DNA of 64,000 bases from Desertifilum tharense IPPAS B-1220 (GCF_001746915.1 NZ_MJGC01000132.1:1-64000), one strand, 5' to 3'; counted from the first letter of the stretch, positions 31,556-40,465 are shown. Program-made: numbers and translations. The notes: generated by a model from the letters alone, not told the origin.

Positions 31556-33676
31556 ATGATTAAGTTTTGGAAAAAAAGCTTGATGGCTCGCCTAGTCAGT
31601 TCCTTTTCGGTGCTGTCTTTTACAACTGTAACGTTAGTCGGGACAGTGGCTTTTATTCGCGCCAAAGTTGAGCTGAGAAATTTAGTCTTTGAACGACTGA
31701 CTGCGATCGCCAACCTCAAGGAAGATGCGCTCGATCTGTGGGTGGAAGCTCAACAAGAAGCCACGGTTTCGCTCGCGCAGCTATCGGAAGTGCGATCGCA
31801 AGCCGAAATTCTCCTGACTCGCCCAGAAAACGATCCGCAATCTCAATCGGCTCATTATCTGTTAATGCAATACTTTAATTCGGCGATGACGAGCCGTCCC
31901 GAACTTGAAGAGGTCTTTATTCTAACCAAAGTGGGCGGTCAAATTAGACTTTCAACGGACGAACAGATTGAAGGAGAATATCGGGTTAAAAATCGTTATT
32001 TCACAGAAGGTCTAAAAAGAACCTTCGTTCAAAATGTCTACCCTTCAACGGCAACGGGTAGACCAACGATGACTATTTCTACTCCCCTCTATGCCTTAAA
32101 TGGCGAGTTAATTGGCGTTTTAGGCGCGCACCTCAATCTCGAACGCATGGATCGGATTATCTTAGAACGGACGGGTTTAGGGGAAAAAGGGGAAGCCTAT
32201 CTTGTCGATCGGTTTAATTTATTTGTCTCTGCCGAACGTTTTGGTCGGCAAGAGTTTCCGCGTGGCGTTCATTCCTGGGCAATCGATCGGGCTTTGAAAG
32301 CAGAAGACGGTTTTAGCATTTACCGCAACTATAACAATGTCTCAGTCATTGGTGTATATCGCTGGTTGGACGATCGCGAATTAGCCTTATTAGTCGAGGT
32401 TGAAACCCTAGAAGCCTTTGCACCCGCCCGCCAACTCGCCGGGACTATTTTTTTAGTGGGTTTGGCGGCGACTGGATTTTTAGCTGTGGGGGTTTATTTG
32501 CTAGCGCGGCAAATTGCTAGACCCATTTTGGCTATTAACCAAGCGGCTACCCAAGTTGCTAAAGGGGATTTAACTGCGATCGCGCCGACTTTAACCGAAG
32601 ATGAAGTCGGTGTTCTAGCAACTACGTTTAATCAAATGACTCAGCAGTTGCAACGCTCTTCCGAACAAACGGCTTCCTACAGTCGCTCTTTGGAACAAAA
32701 AGCCAGCCAACTCGAACAAGCGTTAGTCGAAGTTCAATCCTATCAAGCCCAGTTAGTTCAAAGCGAGAAAATGTCTTCTTTGGGGCAATTGGTGGCGGGA
32801 GTTGCCCACGAAATTAATAACCCCGTGTCTTTCATTCATGGCAATCTTCCCCACGCCGTCATTTATATTGAAGAGCTTTGTGAATTAATTCAACTTTATC
32901 AAGAACATTATCCCCAGCCGCATTCAGCCATTGAAAAGTATCGTCAAGAGGTCGATCTCGATTTTATCTTAGAAGATTTGCCCAGCTTGCTCGACTCCAT
33001 GAAGGTTGGGGCCGATCGCATTCGGCAAATTGTCTTATCTTTACGCAATTTCTCGCGTTTAGATGAGTCAGATCGCAAGGCGGTGAACTTACACGAAGGG
33101 CTAGAAAATACCTTACTGATCCTGCAACATCGCCTGAAATCTGCGGGCGATCGCTCCGACATTAACATTATCCGCGATTACGAGGATTTACCCCAGGTTG
33201 AATGCTTTGTCGGTCAACTCAATCAGGTGTTTATGAATTTACTGGCAAATGCCTTAGATGCGCTAGAAAATTGCTCTAAATTTGAAACCCAAGCGCACTC
33301 CTTCAAAGAGACGGCTGAATCTCCAGAGGAAGACCTTTGCTATGTTTCGCACTTACCCCCAGATCGACCTACCATTTTACTCAAAACCCGCTTATTAGAA
33401 ACGCAGTGGGTGCAAATTGCGATCGCCGATAACGGTTCGGGAATTTCACCAGCCGTTAGACAACGTTTATTCGATCCCTTTTTCACCACCAAACCCGTCG
33501 GCAAAGGTACGGGTTTAGGTTTATCCATTAGCTATAAAATCATTGTCGAAAAGCACCAAGGTAAAATTTATTGCCGTTCTGCCGTCGGTAAGGGTACAGA
33601 ATTTATGATGGAAATTCCCTTAAAAATCGCCCCCACCTTAACCCTAGACGAGCATTTTCTAACTTCAATGGAGTGA
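31556..33676 (+). CDS. Cache-HAMP sensor histidine kinase
   Basis: A 706-residue membrane kinase: first transmembrane helix near residues 10-30, periplasmic Cache-like domain (about 35-290; IRLSTDEQIEGEYRVKNRYF, PTMTISTPLYALNGELIGVL), second helix (LAGTIFLVGLAATGFLAVGV near 300), HAMP (ARPILAINQAATQVAKGDLT), coiled coil, HisKA with H-box VAGVAHEINNPVSF near 417 and HATPase (NLLANALDALENC, IADNGSGISP, GKGTGLGLSISYK). Its kinase half closely resembles that of the LOV kinase at 15.3-17.0 kb. It begins 16 bp after the binding-protein pair, so the three likely form one unit. The stop overlaps by 12 bp the end of the convergent CPBP gene. No response regulator is adjacent. Confidence 0.92.
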   Translation: MIKFWKKSLMARLVSSFSVLSFTTVTLVGTVAFIRAKVELRNLVFERLTAIANLKEDALDLWVEAQQEATVSLAQLSEVRSQAEILLTRPENDPQSQSAHYLLMQYFNSAMTSRPELEEVFILTKVGGQIRLSTDEQIEGEYRVKNRYFTEGLKRTFVQNVYPSTATGRPTMTISTPLYALNGELIGVLGAHLNLERMDRIILERTGLGEKGEAYLVDRFNLFVSAERFGRQEFPRGVHSWAIDRALKAEDGFSIYRNYNNVSVIGVYRWLDDRELALLVEVETLEAFAPARQLAGTIFLVGLAATGFLAVGVYLLARQIARPILAINQAATQVAKGDLTAIAPTLTEDEVGVLATTFNQMTQQLQRSSEQTASYSRSLEQKASQLEQALVEVQSYQAQLVQSEKMSSLGQLVAGVAHEINNPVSFIHGNLPHAVIYIEELCELIQLYQEHYPQPHSAIEKYRQEVDLDFILEDLPSLLDSMKVGADRIRQIVLSLRNFSRLDESDRKAVNLHEGLENTLLILQHRLKSAGDRSDINIIRDYEDLPQVECFVGQLNQVFMNLLANALDALENCSKFETQAHSFKETAESPEEDLCYVSHLPPDRPTILLKTRLLETQWVQIAIADNGSGISPAVRQRLFDPFFTTKPVGKGTGLGLSISYKIIVEKHQGKIYCRSAVGKGTEFMMEIPLKIAPTLTLDEHFLTSME

Positions 33677-34519
33677 GAGACTAGCCCATTTTTGCATCGC
33701 CAGCGCGATCGCGATCAAAAATCCAAATCCCATCACCCCCGCTAGCGGATTTCCATCAATGCCTGTCACCCAACTGGGCACTCGATCTGTATATTGAATC
33801 AGTTGCCCCACATTAATGATGTAGTAGCCCCAAACTAAACCCGCGTGCAGTCCAATCGATAGGCCTAGGCGATCGCGCGTTGCCCGTTTAGCCCACACTA
33901 AAGTTAGCCCCAAGACCACCAAACTGCCAAAGGTGGGCAAACTTTGCAAAATCTCCGCCAACGGCTTGAGGAAGTGCAGCACGGCAAAAATCAGCGCATT
34001 CCCCCACAAAACCTGTCCTGGACGGTAATCGTAGCGCAATTCATCTAACAACCAACCCCGAAACACCAGTTCTTCAGCAAATCCAATCCCCAAAGCACTC
34101 AGAAACCCTTCAGCCAGCAGTTGGGGTAACGGCAAGCTAGCGGATTGCCACGCCACCCAGCCAAACAACCCCTGGAGGGCAAATAAGCTTAAGGTTAAGC
34201 TCATCCCTAGCCCTAAGCCGCCGAACAACTCCTGGGCATTCTGGCGACTTCCTCCTAAGCCGTAATGCTTCAGCGGGTGCGAAATGCCATGAACCCCACG
34301 CGCCCAATAGCGAACCCCAATGAGAAATTCAATCAACAATAGCCCCATCACTGCGATCGTTAGGGCATTTTCGACCTCTGGAGAGTCGCCATTAAGCCGA
34401 CGCGCTGCCCCATAGAGAATTGCCGCAAATGGCAGCCAAACCACTGCTAGGGCTAAGATAAAGGCTCCCAGACGGATAGGAACTGGGTAGCCTGCTAACT
34501 CTCGAAGTTTAGGGTTCAA
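33665..34519 (-). CDS. CPBP family intramembrane metalloprotease
   Basis: A 284-residue integral membrane protein of the CPBP (CAAX protease/bacteriocin-processing) family with about seven helices. Motif 1 is intact, EELVFRGWLLDELR near residue 150 (EExxxR), motif 2 is HFLKPLAEILQ (the FAVLHF histidine), and a further histidine sits in IGLHAGLVWGYYI. Membrane proteolysis is the likely activity; the substrate is not known. The start codon is 17 bp after the stop of clpS on the same strand; the pair is likely an operon. Confidence 0.88.
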   Translation of the reverse strand: MNPKLRELAGYPVPIRLGAFILALAVVWLPFAAILYGAARRLNGDSPEVENALTIAVMGLLLIEFLIGVRYWARGVHGISHPLKHYGLGGSRQNAQELFGGLGLGMSLTLSLFALQGLFGWVAWQSASLPLPQLLAEGFLSALGIGFAEELVFRGWLLDELRYDYRPGQVLWGNALIFAVLHFLKPLAEILQSLPTFGSLVVLGLTLVWAKRATRDRLGLSIGLHAGLVWGYYIINVGQLIQYTDRVPSWVTGIDGNPLAGVMGFGFLIAIALAMQKWASLSLH

Positions 34520-34536
34520 AAACGCTTGCCACTCGG

Positions 34537-34818
34537 TTACTCATCAGGTTCAATCGTACTCGTCAGACCGTGATTTTTTAAAGTTTCGCAATAAAACTCG
34601 GCGTGTTCTTGAGCGCACGCGATCACGAGGGCAATGCCGCTGTTATGCGCTTCCATCATGATACTGACGGCTTGAGGTTGCGTCAGACTGGCAACGGTTG
34701 CCATTAAGGTTTGCACGACATGCTCCATTGAGTTGAAGTCGTCGTTATGAAGAAGAACGCGATAGCGGGGCGCTAGTTTTCGGGCCGTTGAACGTTGTTC
34801 AATGGTCTCTACAGACAC
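34537..34818 (-). CDS. clpS: ATP-dependent Clp protease adaptor ClpS
   Basis: A 93-residue ClpS, the adaptor that binds N-degron substrates and delivers them to ClpC/ClpA-ClpP. Hallmarks are RYRVLLHNDDFNSMEHVVQTL, the Asp-Asp pocket, and VSIMMEAHNSGIALVIACAQEHAEFY, ending GLTSTIEPDE. Most like the ClpS1 type of cyanobacteria. It is upstream of the CPBP protease gene by 17 bp. Confidence 0.93.
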   Translation of the reverse strand: MSVETIEQRSTARKLAPRYRVLLHNDDFNSMEHVVQTLMATVASLTQPQAVSIMMEAHNSGIALVIACAQEHAEFYCETLKNHGLTSTIEPDE

Positions 34819-35275
34819 TGCTTGACACCTCTGCTGTTTTCAAAAATATGACATTAAGAGCGATCTGGGTTCCTGACTCAACCCCACGCTGTTGCTTTGG
34901 ACGCCGAACCGCCTAACCCAATCGTTGGAAGCGCTCGTCGCCGTTTAGAGGCAGTGGCTTCAGGAAGCACTACCCATTCTGGGAGAGAATGAGTCATGAA
35001 AAACTTTAGGTTTTATCTTACTCAATTTTTTTTGCGGGATTCAATCGAGAGCAGCAGAAAACCGAATTCTACATACCCAGAAAACCGAACTGCTCGATTG
35101 CGGCTAGCTGTAGCCATAATGCTTGGGGCAACAAGATAAAACTGACTGTTTTTTTCACTTTGTTTTAGCCTAACGCATTCTACCCAGTTGAGTAGCAGGA
35201 GCGACTGCAACGCCGTTCGTCTCAGAAACTGCCTAGAATGAAGGAAAAAGGTAAGGGGCCGTCACTTTTCCCACT
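34819..35275. other. Intergenic region with nested inverted repeats
   Basis: This 457-bp divergent gap holds the nested inverted-repeat structure listed at 35010-35142. A 62-codon minus-strand open frame inside it (35022-35210) is not convincing. Divergent promoters for clpS and the gene at 35276 must also be here. Confidence 0.5.
35010..35142. repeat. Nested inverted repeats, candidate structured RNA
   Basis: Outer arms GTTTTATCTT (35010-35019) and AAGATAAAAC (35133-35142) and inner arms CAATCGAG (35042-35049) and CTCGATTG (35093-35100) are perfect and nested. Between the inner arms, CAGAAAACCGAA occurs twice in direct order. A small hairpin GGCTA-TAGCC lies at 35102-35115. Confidence 0.45.
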
Positions 35276-35644
35276 ATGAACGTTGAGATCGATCTTCAGC
35301 CGTGTCAGATTGTGTGTCTGGAGAATGGTAGCGATCGCCTTTATGCTGAGGTGATTCAGGTGGTGCGATCGCGTCAAGTCGCTTGGGTAAGACCTTTGGT
35401 TCTCGTGAAAGCTTGCCCAACTTCAACAGACGAGGCTTTTCAGGTGGCGTGCGACTTGCGCCAAGGGAGCGATCTATTGTGGCCAATTGGCGGGTTTCGT
35501 CTGGCTTTAGATGTGGAGGTTATTCCCCTATTCGCCGAGATGAATGCAGCGCCTGTAGAGAATGCGGCTTCTTCTCCGGCTTCTAAGCAACTGAGAACTT
35601 TTATTGAACAACTCTGGCAAGCCCGTCATCAAACGTCTTCTTGA
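35276..35644 (+). CDS. Conserved hypothetical protein
   Basis: A 122-residue soluble protein. The first 90 residues are beta-rich (CQIVCLENGSDRLYAEVIQV, RQVAWVRPLVLVKA, LLWPIGGFRLALDVEVIPLF), and the last 30 form a helix after a Ser/Ala linker. The pattern is like a small beta-barrel, but I do not recognise a named family. It seems monocistronic, with a hairpin and T-run beyond its stop. Function unknown. Confidence 0.68.
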   Translation: MNVEIDLQPCQIVCLENGSDRLYAEVIQVVRSRQVAWVRPLVLVKACPTSTDEAFQVACDLRQGSDLLWPIGGFRLALDVEVIPLFAEMNAAPVENAASSPASKQLRTFIEQLWQARHQTSS

Positions 35645-35655
35645 AGCGGCTAGGA

Positions 35656-35702
35656 ATTTCTACTATCAACCTGTTGACAATTCCGTAGAAATACGCTTTT
35701 TA
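35656..35702 (+). terminator. Probable Rho-independent terminator
   Basis: ATTTCTAC (35656-35663) pairs with GTAGAAAT (35685-35692), with an inner TCAAC-GTTGA stem, followed after 4 nt by TTTTTT at 35697-35702. It lies 12 bp after the stop of the 35276 gene. Confidence 0.6.
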
Positions 35703-35748
35703 ACGATGGCTAGGAGATTCAATCCCAATTTTGCACGCCTGCGATCGC

Positions 35749-35772
35749 GTCTGTCCTGACGCTAGGGCAGAC
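35749..35772. other. Hairpin GTCTGTCC/GGGCAGAC
   Basis: Eight base pairs with one G-U pair and an 8-nt loop, between two convergent genes. No T-run follows closely, so its role is unclear; it may end transcription of the minus-strand gene at 35865. Confidence 0.35.
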
Positions 35773-35864
35773 TCTCTGTCTTATAGGATATTCTTATTAA
35801 TTTTTTGAACTAAGATGCACGCCTTCATCAGTCTTTAATTTTATAGTCCCAGCAGACTGTTTCC

Positions 35865-36059
35865 CTAGGGGCTAGGAACCAATCGAATCCGCCCCGCATC
35901 CATTTCATCCATCAGTAACTCTAATGCTTCGTAGTCTACGTCCGAGATATAACCTAAGCGCGTCAATTCGGTATTAATTTCGTTTTCGATTTCAGGGGTT
36001 AACTGCCGAATATATAGGACTTTTTCCACTAAACGACGGATCGCGCCTGGAGCTTTCAT
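35865..36059 (-). CDS. Small conserved hypothetical protein
   Basis: A 64-residue soluble, helical protein (MKAPGAIRRLVEKVLYIRQL; INTELTRLGYISDVDYEALE; MDEMDAGRIRLVPSP). The pattern of short helices with an acidic middle is like small cyanobacterial proteins of unknown function. No domain name is recognised. The gene stands alone. Confidence 0.62.
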   Translation of the reverse strand: MKAPGAIRRLVEKVLYIRQLTPEIENEINTELTRLGYISDVDYEALELLMDEMDAGRIRLVPSP

Positions 36060-36529
36060 AGTTTACCAGTGGAACTCAACATACTAAAGTCTCCTCTAAT
36101 CTGGGGAGATATCGGGTGATCCAGGGCTAAGACCGGGCGTGATTTCAGTCACTTCTTTGCCCAACCAACTCGCTACAATGCTTTTAACAGGGTGTGCAAG
36201 CGAAAAATTGTTGCAAATTTAACAGTTCTCTCCAGGGCAGATGCTCCACAATCCGTTTCAATCCGGATTCAAGCGACTGCCTGTGAAAGACTTTTTTAAA
36301 TTGAAAGAGTTCTGGGTTAAGGGGTCGTTAAAGTCGATTGACCTTCCGAGGGTTTCTGACTTCAAGGGTTTAAGGCAGTGCGGATCTGGTCTTTCCGGAA
36401 TCCGTATAAACCCTTACATTTGCGTAAAACCACTTACCGAAAACTTTATAAAAGTGGGCTGAACCGATAAAGTTACCGTAAAACCACACAAAGGGAGTAG
36501 TCAATTCTCCTCAAGAAGGTTTATCTTCA
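36060..36529. other. Long upstream region of the STAS gene with direct repeat
   Basis: A 470-bp gap. CGTAAAACCAC occurs twice, at 36423-36433 and 36477-36487, 54 bp apart. ACTGCC/GGCAGT and CGGATT/AATCCG complementary pairs between 36250 and 36410 could pair, giving a structured leader. TACAAT at 36175 is a possible -10. The open frame 36241-36462 has no sign of coding use. Confidence 0.4.
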
Positions 36530-36925
36530 ATGACATCGCCAGCAGTTTTTGTAGTTGCTCGACCAGCAAAGGACAAAGTTATGCAGACTCTTCTTGCTTT
36601 TTCTGAATACACCACCATCCAACCCCAAGGTCACATCAACGCCGCTAACGCCCTAGAACTGCAACAACAACTGACGAGCGCTGTATCGGCTCAAACTGCC
36701 GCTTGCGTTCTAGTGGATTTGAGCCAAGTCGAGTCTCTAGACAGCGCTGGATTGATGGCCCTGGTTTCAGCATTATCCTTAGCTCAACGCCAAGGACAGC
36801 GATTTACCCTCTGCTCCGTTTCTCCCTCTTTGCGGATTATCTTTGAACTCACTCAACTCGACCGCGTTTTTGAAATCTTTGAAAACTCAGAAGCCTTTGC
36901 AGCCAGCCTCAAGCAAGCTGCTTAG
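36530..36925 (+). CDS. STAS-domain anti-sigma-factor antagonist-like protein
   Basis: A 131-residue protein with a STAS domain over most of its length (residues 25-128): the VLVDLSQVESLDSAGLMALV core includes the phosphorylatable Ser of SpoIIAA-type antagonists, followed by RIIFELTQLDRVFEIFENSE. A partner-switching role with an anti-sigma kinase is inferred from family. Start: AGAAGG lies before the ATG at 36530; an internal ATG at 36581 preceded by AAAGGA is an equally good option. No kinase or phosphatase partner gene is adjacent. Confidence 0.85.
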   Translation: MTSPAVFVVARPAKDKVMQTLLAFSEYTTIQPQGHINAANALELQQQLTSAVSAQTAACVLVDLSQVESLDSAGLMALVSALSLAQRQGQRFTLCSVSPSLRIIFELTQLDRVFEIFENSEAFAASLKQAA

Positions 36926-37025
36926 AGCCTGATGGGTGGAGCAAATTTCTCAGTCCCCAATAGCCTTTCGCCTCTAATTTTGGATAGGCTCAAAGAAGCG
37001 CCCAATTAGAACAGAGGTATGTTTC

Positions 37026-39611
37026 GTGGCCATTGCAGTTGAGAAGTTACTAACCCCAGAAATTACCAAACCCGCTCGCTATCTCGGTAACGAGCTAGGA
37101 GCCATTCGCAAGCCCTGGGAGACAGCAACCGTTCGTTGGGTCTTAACTTATCCCGAAGTGTATGAGGTCGGTGCTTCTAATTTAGGGCACATTATTCTGT
37201 ACAACGTCCTCAACACCCAACCTCGGCAATTGTGCGATCGCGCCTACCTGCCCGGTGCCGATCTCTGTGCCAAACTCCGCGCCACGCAAACCCCTCTATT
37301 TGCTGTCGAATCCCGTCGTCCCCTCAAAGAATTCGATATCCTCGGCTTTAGCCTCAGTTACGAGCTTGGGGCAACCAATATCCTGGAAATGCTCCGTTTG
37401 GCTGGTATTCCCTTGACCTGGCAAGAAAGAGAATCAACCGCTTATCCCCTGATCTTTGCTGGAGGTCAAACCGCTACGGGGAATCCCGAACCCTACGCAG
37501 ACTTTCTTGATTTTGTGGCGCTTGGAGATGGGGAAGAACTCCTCCCCGAAATTGGCCTGGTCATGGAAGAAGGAAAAAACAGCGGTCTGAGTCGCGAAGA
37601 ATTGTTGCTAGATTTGGCTCAAGTCCCTGGCGTCTACGTCCCCCGATTCTACGACATGGCCCAAGATGGTTCAATCCATCCCAATCGCCCTGACGTACCG
37701 GAACGAATCTTGCGCCGCGTTTCTACCCCCATTCCTGCCTATTCAATTGGTTTAGTTCCTTACGTCGAAACCGTTCACGACCGCTTAACGATTGAAATCC
37801 GGCGCGGTTGCACGCGAGGCTGCCGCTTTTGCCAACCGGGAATGCTGACGCGTCCAGCGCGGGATGTGGAACCCACCCAAGTAGTGGACGCCATCGAACA
37901 AGGAATGAGACAAACGGGGTATAACGAGTTTTCTTTACTGTCCCTGAGTTGTTCCGACTACCTCGCCTTACCCGCCGTGGGGATGGAAGTCAAAAACCGC
38001 CTAAAAGATGAGAATATCTCGCTATCTCTTCCTAGCCAGCGCGTCGATCGCTTTGATGAAAATATTGCCAATATTATTGGGGGAACCCGTCAAAGCGGTT
38101 TAACCTTTGCCCCAGAAGCCGGAACCCAACGGATGCGGGATATTATCAACAAGGGGTTAACCAATGAAGAGTTGCTCCGAGGCGTAAAAACGGCGTTTGA
38201 GCAAGGGTGGGATAAGGTCAAGCTGTATTTTATGATTGGCTTGCCCGGAGAAACAGATATTGATGTGTTGGGCATTGCGGAGACGGTGCGCTGGCTGCAA
38301 CAGGAATGCCGCGCTTCCGGTCGGCGACGGATAAGTTTTAATCTCACCATTTCTAACTTTACGCCTAAGCCGCATACGCCGTTTCAGTGGCACTCCGTTT
38401 CAACCAGCGAATTTGAACGCAAGCAAGCGCTTCTCAAAGCCGAATTTCGCAAAATGCGCGGAATTAAAGCCAATTTTACCGATGTCCGCCTCTCGGCAAT
38501 GGAGGACTTTTTGGGTCGAGGCGATCGCACTTTAGCCCCAGTCATCCGCCGCGCCTGGGAACTGGGTGCTGGGATGGATGCTTGGTGGGAAAGCTTGGAA
38601 CGGGCATTTGCGGCTTGGGAACAAGCCATTGATGAGGCGGGTTTAAGCTGGAAATATCGGCAGGTGGAAAATGGCGACTGGGGAATGCAGCAAGCGGGAG
38701 AAAACCAGGCGATTTTAGACGCGCCGCTGCCTTGGGATCGGATTGATACGGGCATTGACAAGGAATGGCTCAAAGCAGACCTACAGAAGGCCCTAGAAGC
38801 GGCAACGGTTCCAGATTGTTCGTTTGAGGGCTGTTCCCATTGTGGAATTTGCGGCGTTGACTTTGGTCATAATGTCGTGGTTCCCCCGCCACCCATTCCG
38901 GCATTTAGCGGCCAGTATACGCCCAACCAAACCCGGTCAAAACGTTTAAGGGTCTGGTTTGGCAAACAGGGAGAAATGGCGCTTCTGAGCCATTTAGACT
39001 TGGCTCGGCTGTTCGATCGCTCAGTGCGACGGGCGGCTTTACCCGTGACGTTTACAGGCGGCTACCATCCGGGGCCGAAAATTGCGATCGCCAATGCCCT
39101 TCCCCTCGGTGCCACCAGTTCTGGGGAAATTGTTGATTTTGAACTCACCGAAGAGATCTCCCCAGAAGCGTTTCAGCAACGGCTAGCCGCGCAACTCCCC
39201 CCCGACTTTCCCCTCTATCGGATCGAAGAAGTCGGCCTAAAAGCGCCTGCGGCCTCTCAGATTCTCGATCGGGCAGAATACATAATTACCGTAGGGACTG
39301 CCGCCGCAACGACCGCCGCCCAATGGCAAGATTGGGTAAACGCCGTGCTAGCAACCCCAATCCTAGAAATGGAACGCACTACCAAATCAGGTAAAGTCCA
39401 GCGGGTGAATTTACGCGATCGCCTTTTTGAACTCGAATTCATCCACACCCAAAGCGAAACCACAGCCACCCTCCGTTATGTAGGCAGTTGTCGCAACGAC
39501 GGAACCCTCCTACGTCCCACAGAAGTTCTCTACTGTCTCGAACAAGTCTGCGGACAAGAGTTAGAACTTTACCACACCCATCGTCAAGCCCTCTTGCTGA
39601 ATGGGGAATAG
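37026..39611 (+). CDS. TIGR03960-type B12-binding radical SAM protein with DUF2344
   Basis: An 861-residue protein starting at GTG. The N-terminal part (about 1-240) resembles a B12-binding-like domain (LTYPEVYEVGASNLGHIILYNVLN, VALGDGEELLPEI), the middle is a radical SAM core with CxxxCxxC in EIRRGCTRGCRFCQPGML near residue 265, and the C-terminus (about 640-861) is the DUF2344 domain (LRVWFGKQGEMALLSHLDLARLF, TFTGGYHPGPKIAIANALPLG). In many bacteria this family lies next to the RNase E/G gene, as here, where rne begins 854 bp downstream. A role in RNA modification has been suggested for the family; the substrate is not known. Confidence 0.9.
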   Translation: MAIAVEKLLTPEITKPARYLGNELGAIRKPWETATVRWVLTYPEVYEVGASNLGHIILYNVLNTQPRQLCDRAYLPGADLCAKLRATQTPLFAVESRRPLKEFDILGFSLSYELGATNILEMLRLAGIPLTWQERESTAYPLIFAGGQTATGNPEPYADFLDFVALGDGEELLPEIGLVMEEGKNSGLSREELLLDLAQVPGVYVPRFYDMAQDGSIHPNRPDVPERILRRVSTPIPAYSIGLVPYVETVHDRLTIEIRRGCTRGCRFCQPGMLTRPARDVEPTQVVDAIEQGMRQTGYNEFSLLSLSCSDYLALPAVGMEVKNRLKDENISLSLPSQRVDRFDENIANIIGGTRQSGLTFAPEAGTQRMRDIINKGLTNEELLRGVKTAFEQGWDKVKLYFMIGLPGETDIDVLGIAETVRWLQQECRASGRRRISFNLTISNFTPKPHTPFQWHSVSTSEFERKQALLKAEFRKMRGIKANFTDVRLSAMEDFLGRGDRTLAPVIRRAWELGAGMDAWWESLERAFAAWEQAIDEAGLSWKYRQVENGDWGMQQAGENQAILDAPLPWDRIDTGIDKEWLKADLQKALEAATVPDCSFEGCSHCGICGVDFGHNVVVPPPPIPAFSGQYTPNQTRSKRLRVWFGKQGEMALLSHLDLARLFDRSVRRAALPVTFTGGYHPGPKIAIANALPLGATSSGEIVDFELTEEISPEAFQQRLAAQLPPDFPLYRIEEVGLKAPAASQILDRAEYIITVGTAAATTAAQWQDWVNAVLATPILEMERTTKSGKVQRVNLRDRLFELEFIHTQSETTATLRYVGSCRNDGTLLRPTEVLYCLEQVCGQELELYHTHRQALLLNGE

Positions 39612-39885
39612 AGTGCTGAGTGTAAAGTGCTGTAGCTTGCTTCCGCGTAGCGGTGTGCTGAGTAGGGAAGTGAGTGCTGAGTTGATAGTTATCAAGTTTT
39701 TCTATCTCTTCTTCCCCAACTCCCTTCTTCCCCAACCCCCAACTCCCAATTCCCAACTCCCTTCTTCCCCCCACCTCCCCATCTCCCCATCCTCTTCTTC
39801 CCCAACCCCCAATTCCCAACTCCCAACTCCCTTCTTCCCCAACCCCCAACTCCCTTCTTCCCAATTCTCACTCAGCAATCCTTGC
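39612..39885. repeat. Composite heptad repeat array (reverse orientation)
   Basis: Directly after the radical SAM stop, GAGTGCTGAG and related heptads (39612-39680), then a GATAGTTATCAAGTTTTTCT segment, then CCCAACTCCC/CTTCTTCCCC heptads to about 39885. It is the reverse of the module order at 11994-12306. The sense relation to the upstream stop codon is the same as at the other loci. Confidence 0.85.
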
Positions 39886-40253
39886 TTCAAGCTATAATAC
39901 TGGGTTATAGAAGATATAGCGGCCTCGTCAAACCACGCCGGCCGCTGCCGAGGGAACCCGCAACAGATGCTTAGGGGAACTCGTCACTTCTTAAACTTCC
40001 AGAATTTTTGCATCTCGTGTCTTGCTGTCGTGACTTTTCAAGGAGGCAAGTCCTGGGGAAAATTTAATTTTCTTTCCTTCAGGAATGCCCATTAAGCGCG
40101 ACACTTGCACTCGTTGAATGAAGGAACCGATCAAACAAGCCGATGCGACCTCCCGCATCATGCGAATACCGAATCCCCCTATGCGATTTGGTTTTCCCTA
40201 ACAATCTCCAGCAGCCCACGAGCAGTACCCAAGTCAAGGCAAAAGGCAATCCC

Positions 40254-40279
40254 CGCGAAAAAGTATCGCGAAAAAGTAT
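40254..40279 (+). repeat. Exact tandem 13-bp duplication in the rne leader
   Basis: CGCGAAAAAGTAT occurs twice in immediate succession (40254-40266 and 40267-40279). Perfect identity suggests a recent slippage event or a repeated binding site. Confidence 0.85.
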
Positions 40280-40428
40280 GAAGAAGGGTCGCAATTGCGA
40301 GCGAATGACTCAGTTCTTGCCGTGCCCTTTCCCTCTAGTTGAGTTAGATGTTGCCGCTATGCCTGCGTACGAGGAACTAAACGTATCGGTGACAAGATCG
40401 TTGTCCGTTTCGTATGAACCTTGACCTG

Positions 40429-40443
40429 AGCGCCGGGGGCGCT
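40429..40443 (+). promoter_or_regulatory. G+C-rich hairpin 22 nt upstream of rne
   Basis: AGCGCC-GGG-GGCGCT, a perfect 6-bp stem with a 3-nt loop, is followed by GCTAAATTTTTG and then the GAGGAAATTG ribosome binding region of rne. It could be an attenuator or translation control hairpin. Confidence 0.5.
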
Positions 40444-40465
40444 GCTAAATTTTTGAGGAAATTGA

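Larger units (their letters stand above)
39886..40465 (+). promoter_or_regulatory. Long 5' leader of rne
   Basis: About 570 bp precede the RNase E start without a convincing gene. It contains an exact 13-bp tandem duplication and a hairpin close to the start (listed separately). RNase E genes in other bacteria are autoregulated through a long, structured leader; whether this is so here is inference from length and position. An open frame at 40143-40424 has poor coding character. Confidence 0.5.

Noticed and set aside
35022..35210. 62-codon minus-strand frame near clpS
   Set aside because: Overlaps the nested inverted repeats and has no coding features.
36241..36462. 73-codon plus-strand frame upstream of the STAS gene
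   Set aside because: Low-complexity basic sequence in a region with direct repeats; no start signal.
40143..40424. 93-codon frame in the rne leader
   Set aside because: Random-looking residues, no ribosome binding site; region is better read as leader.
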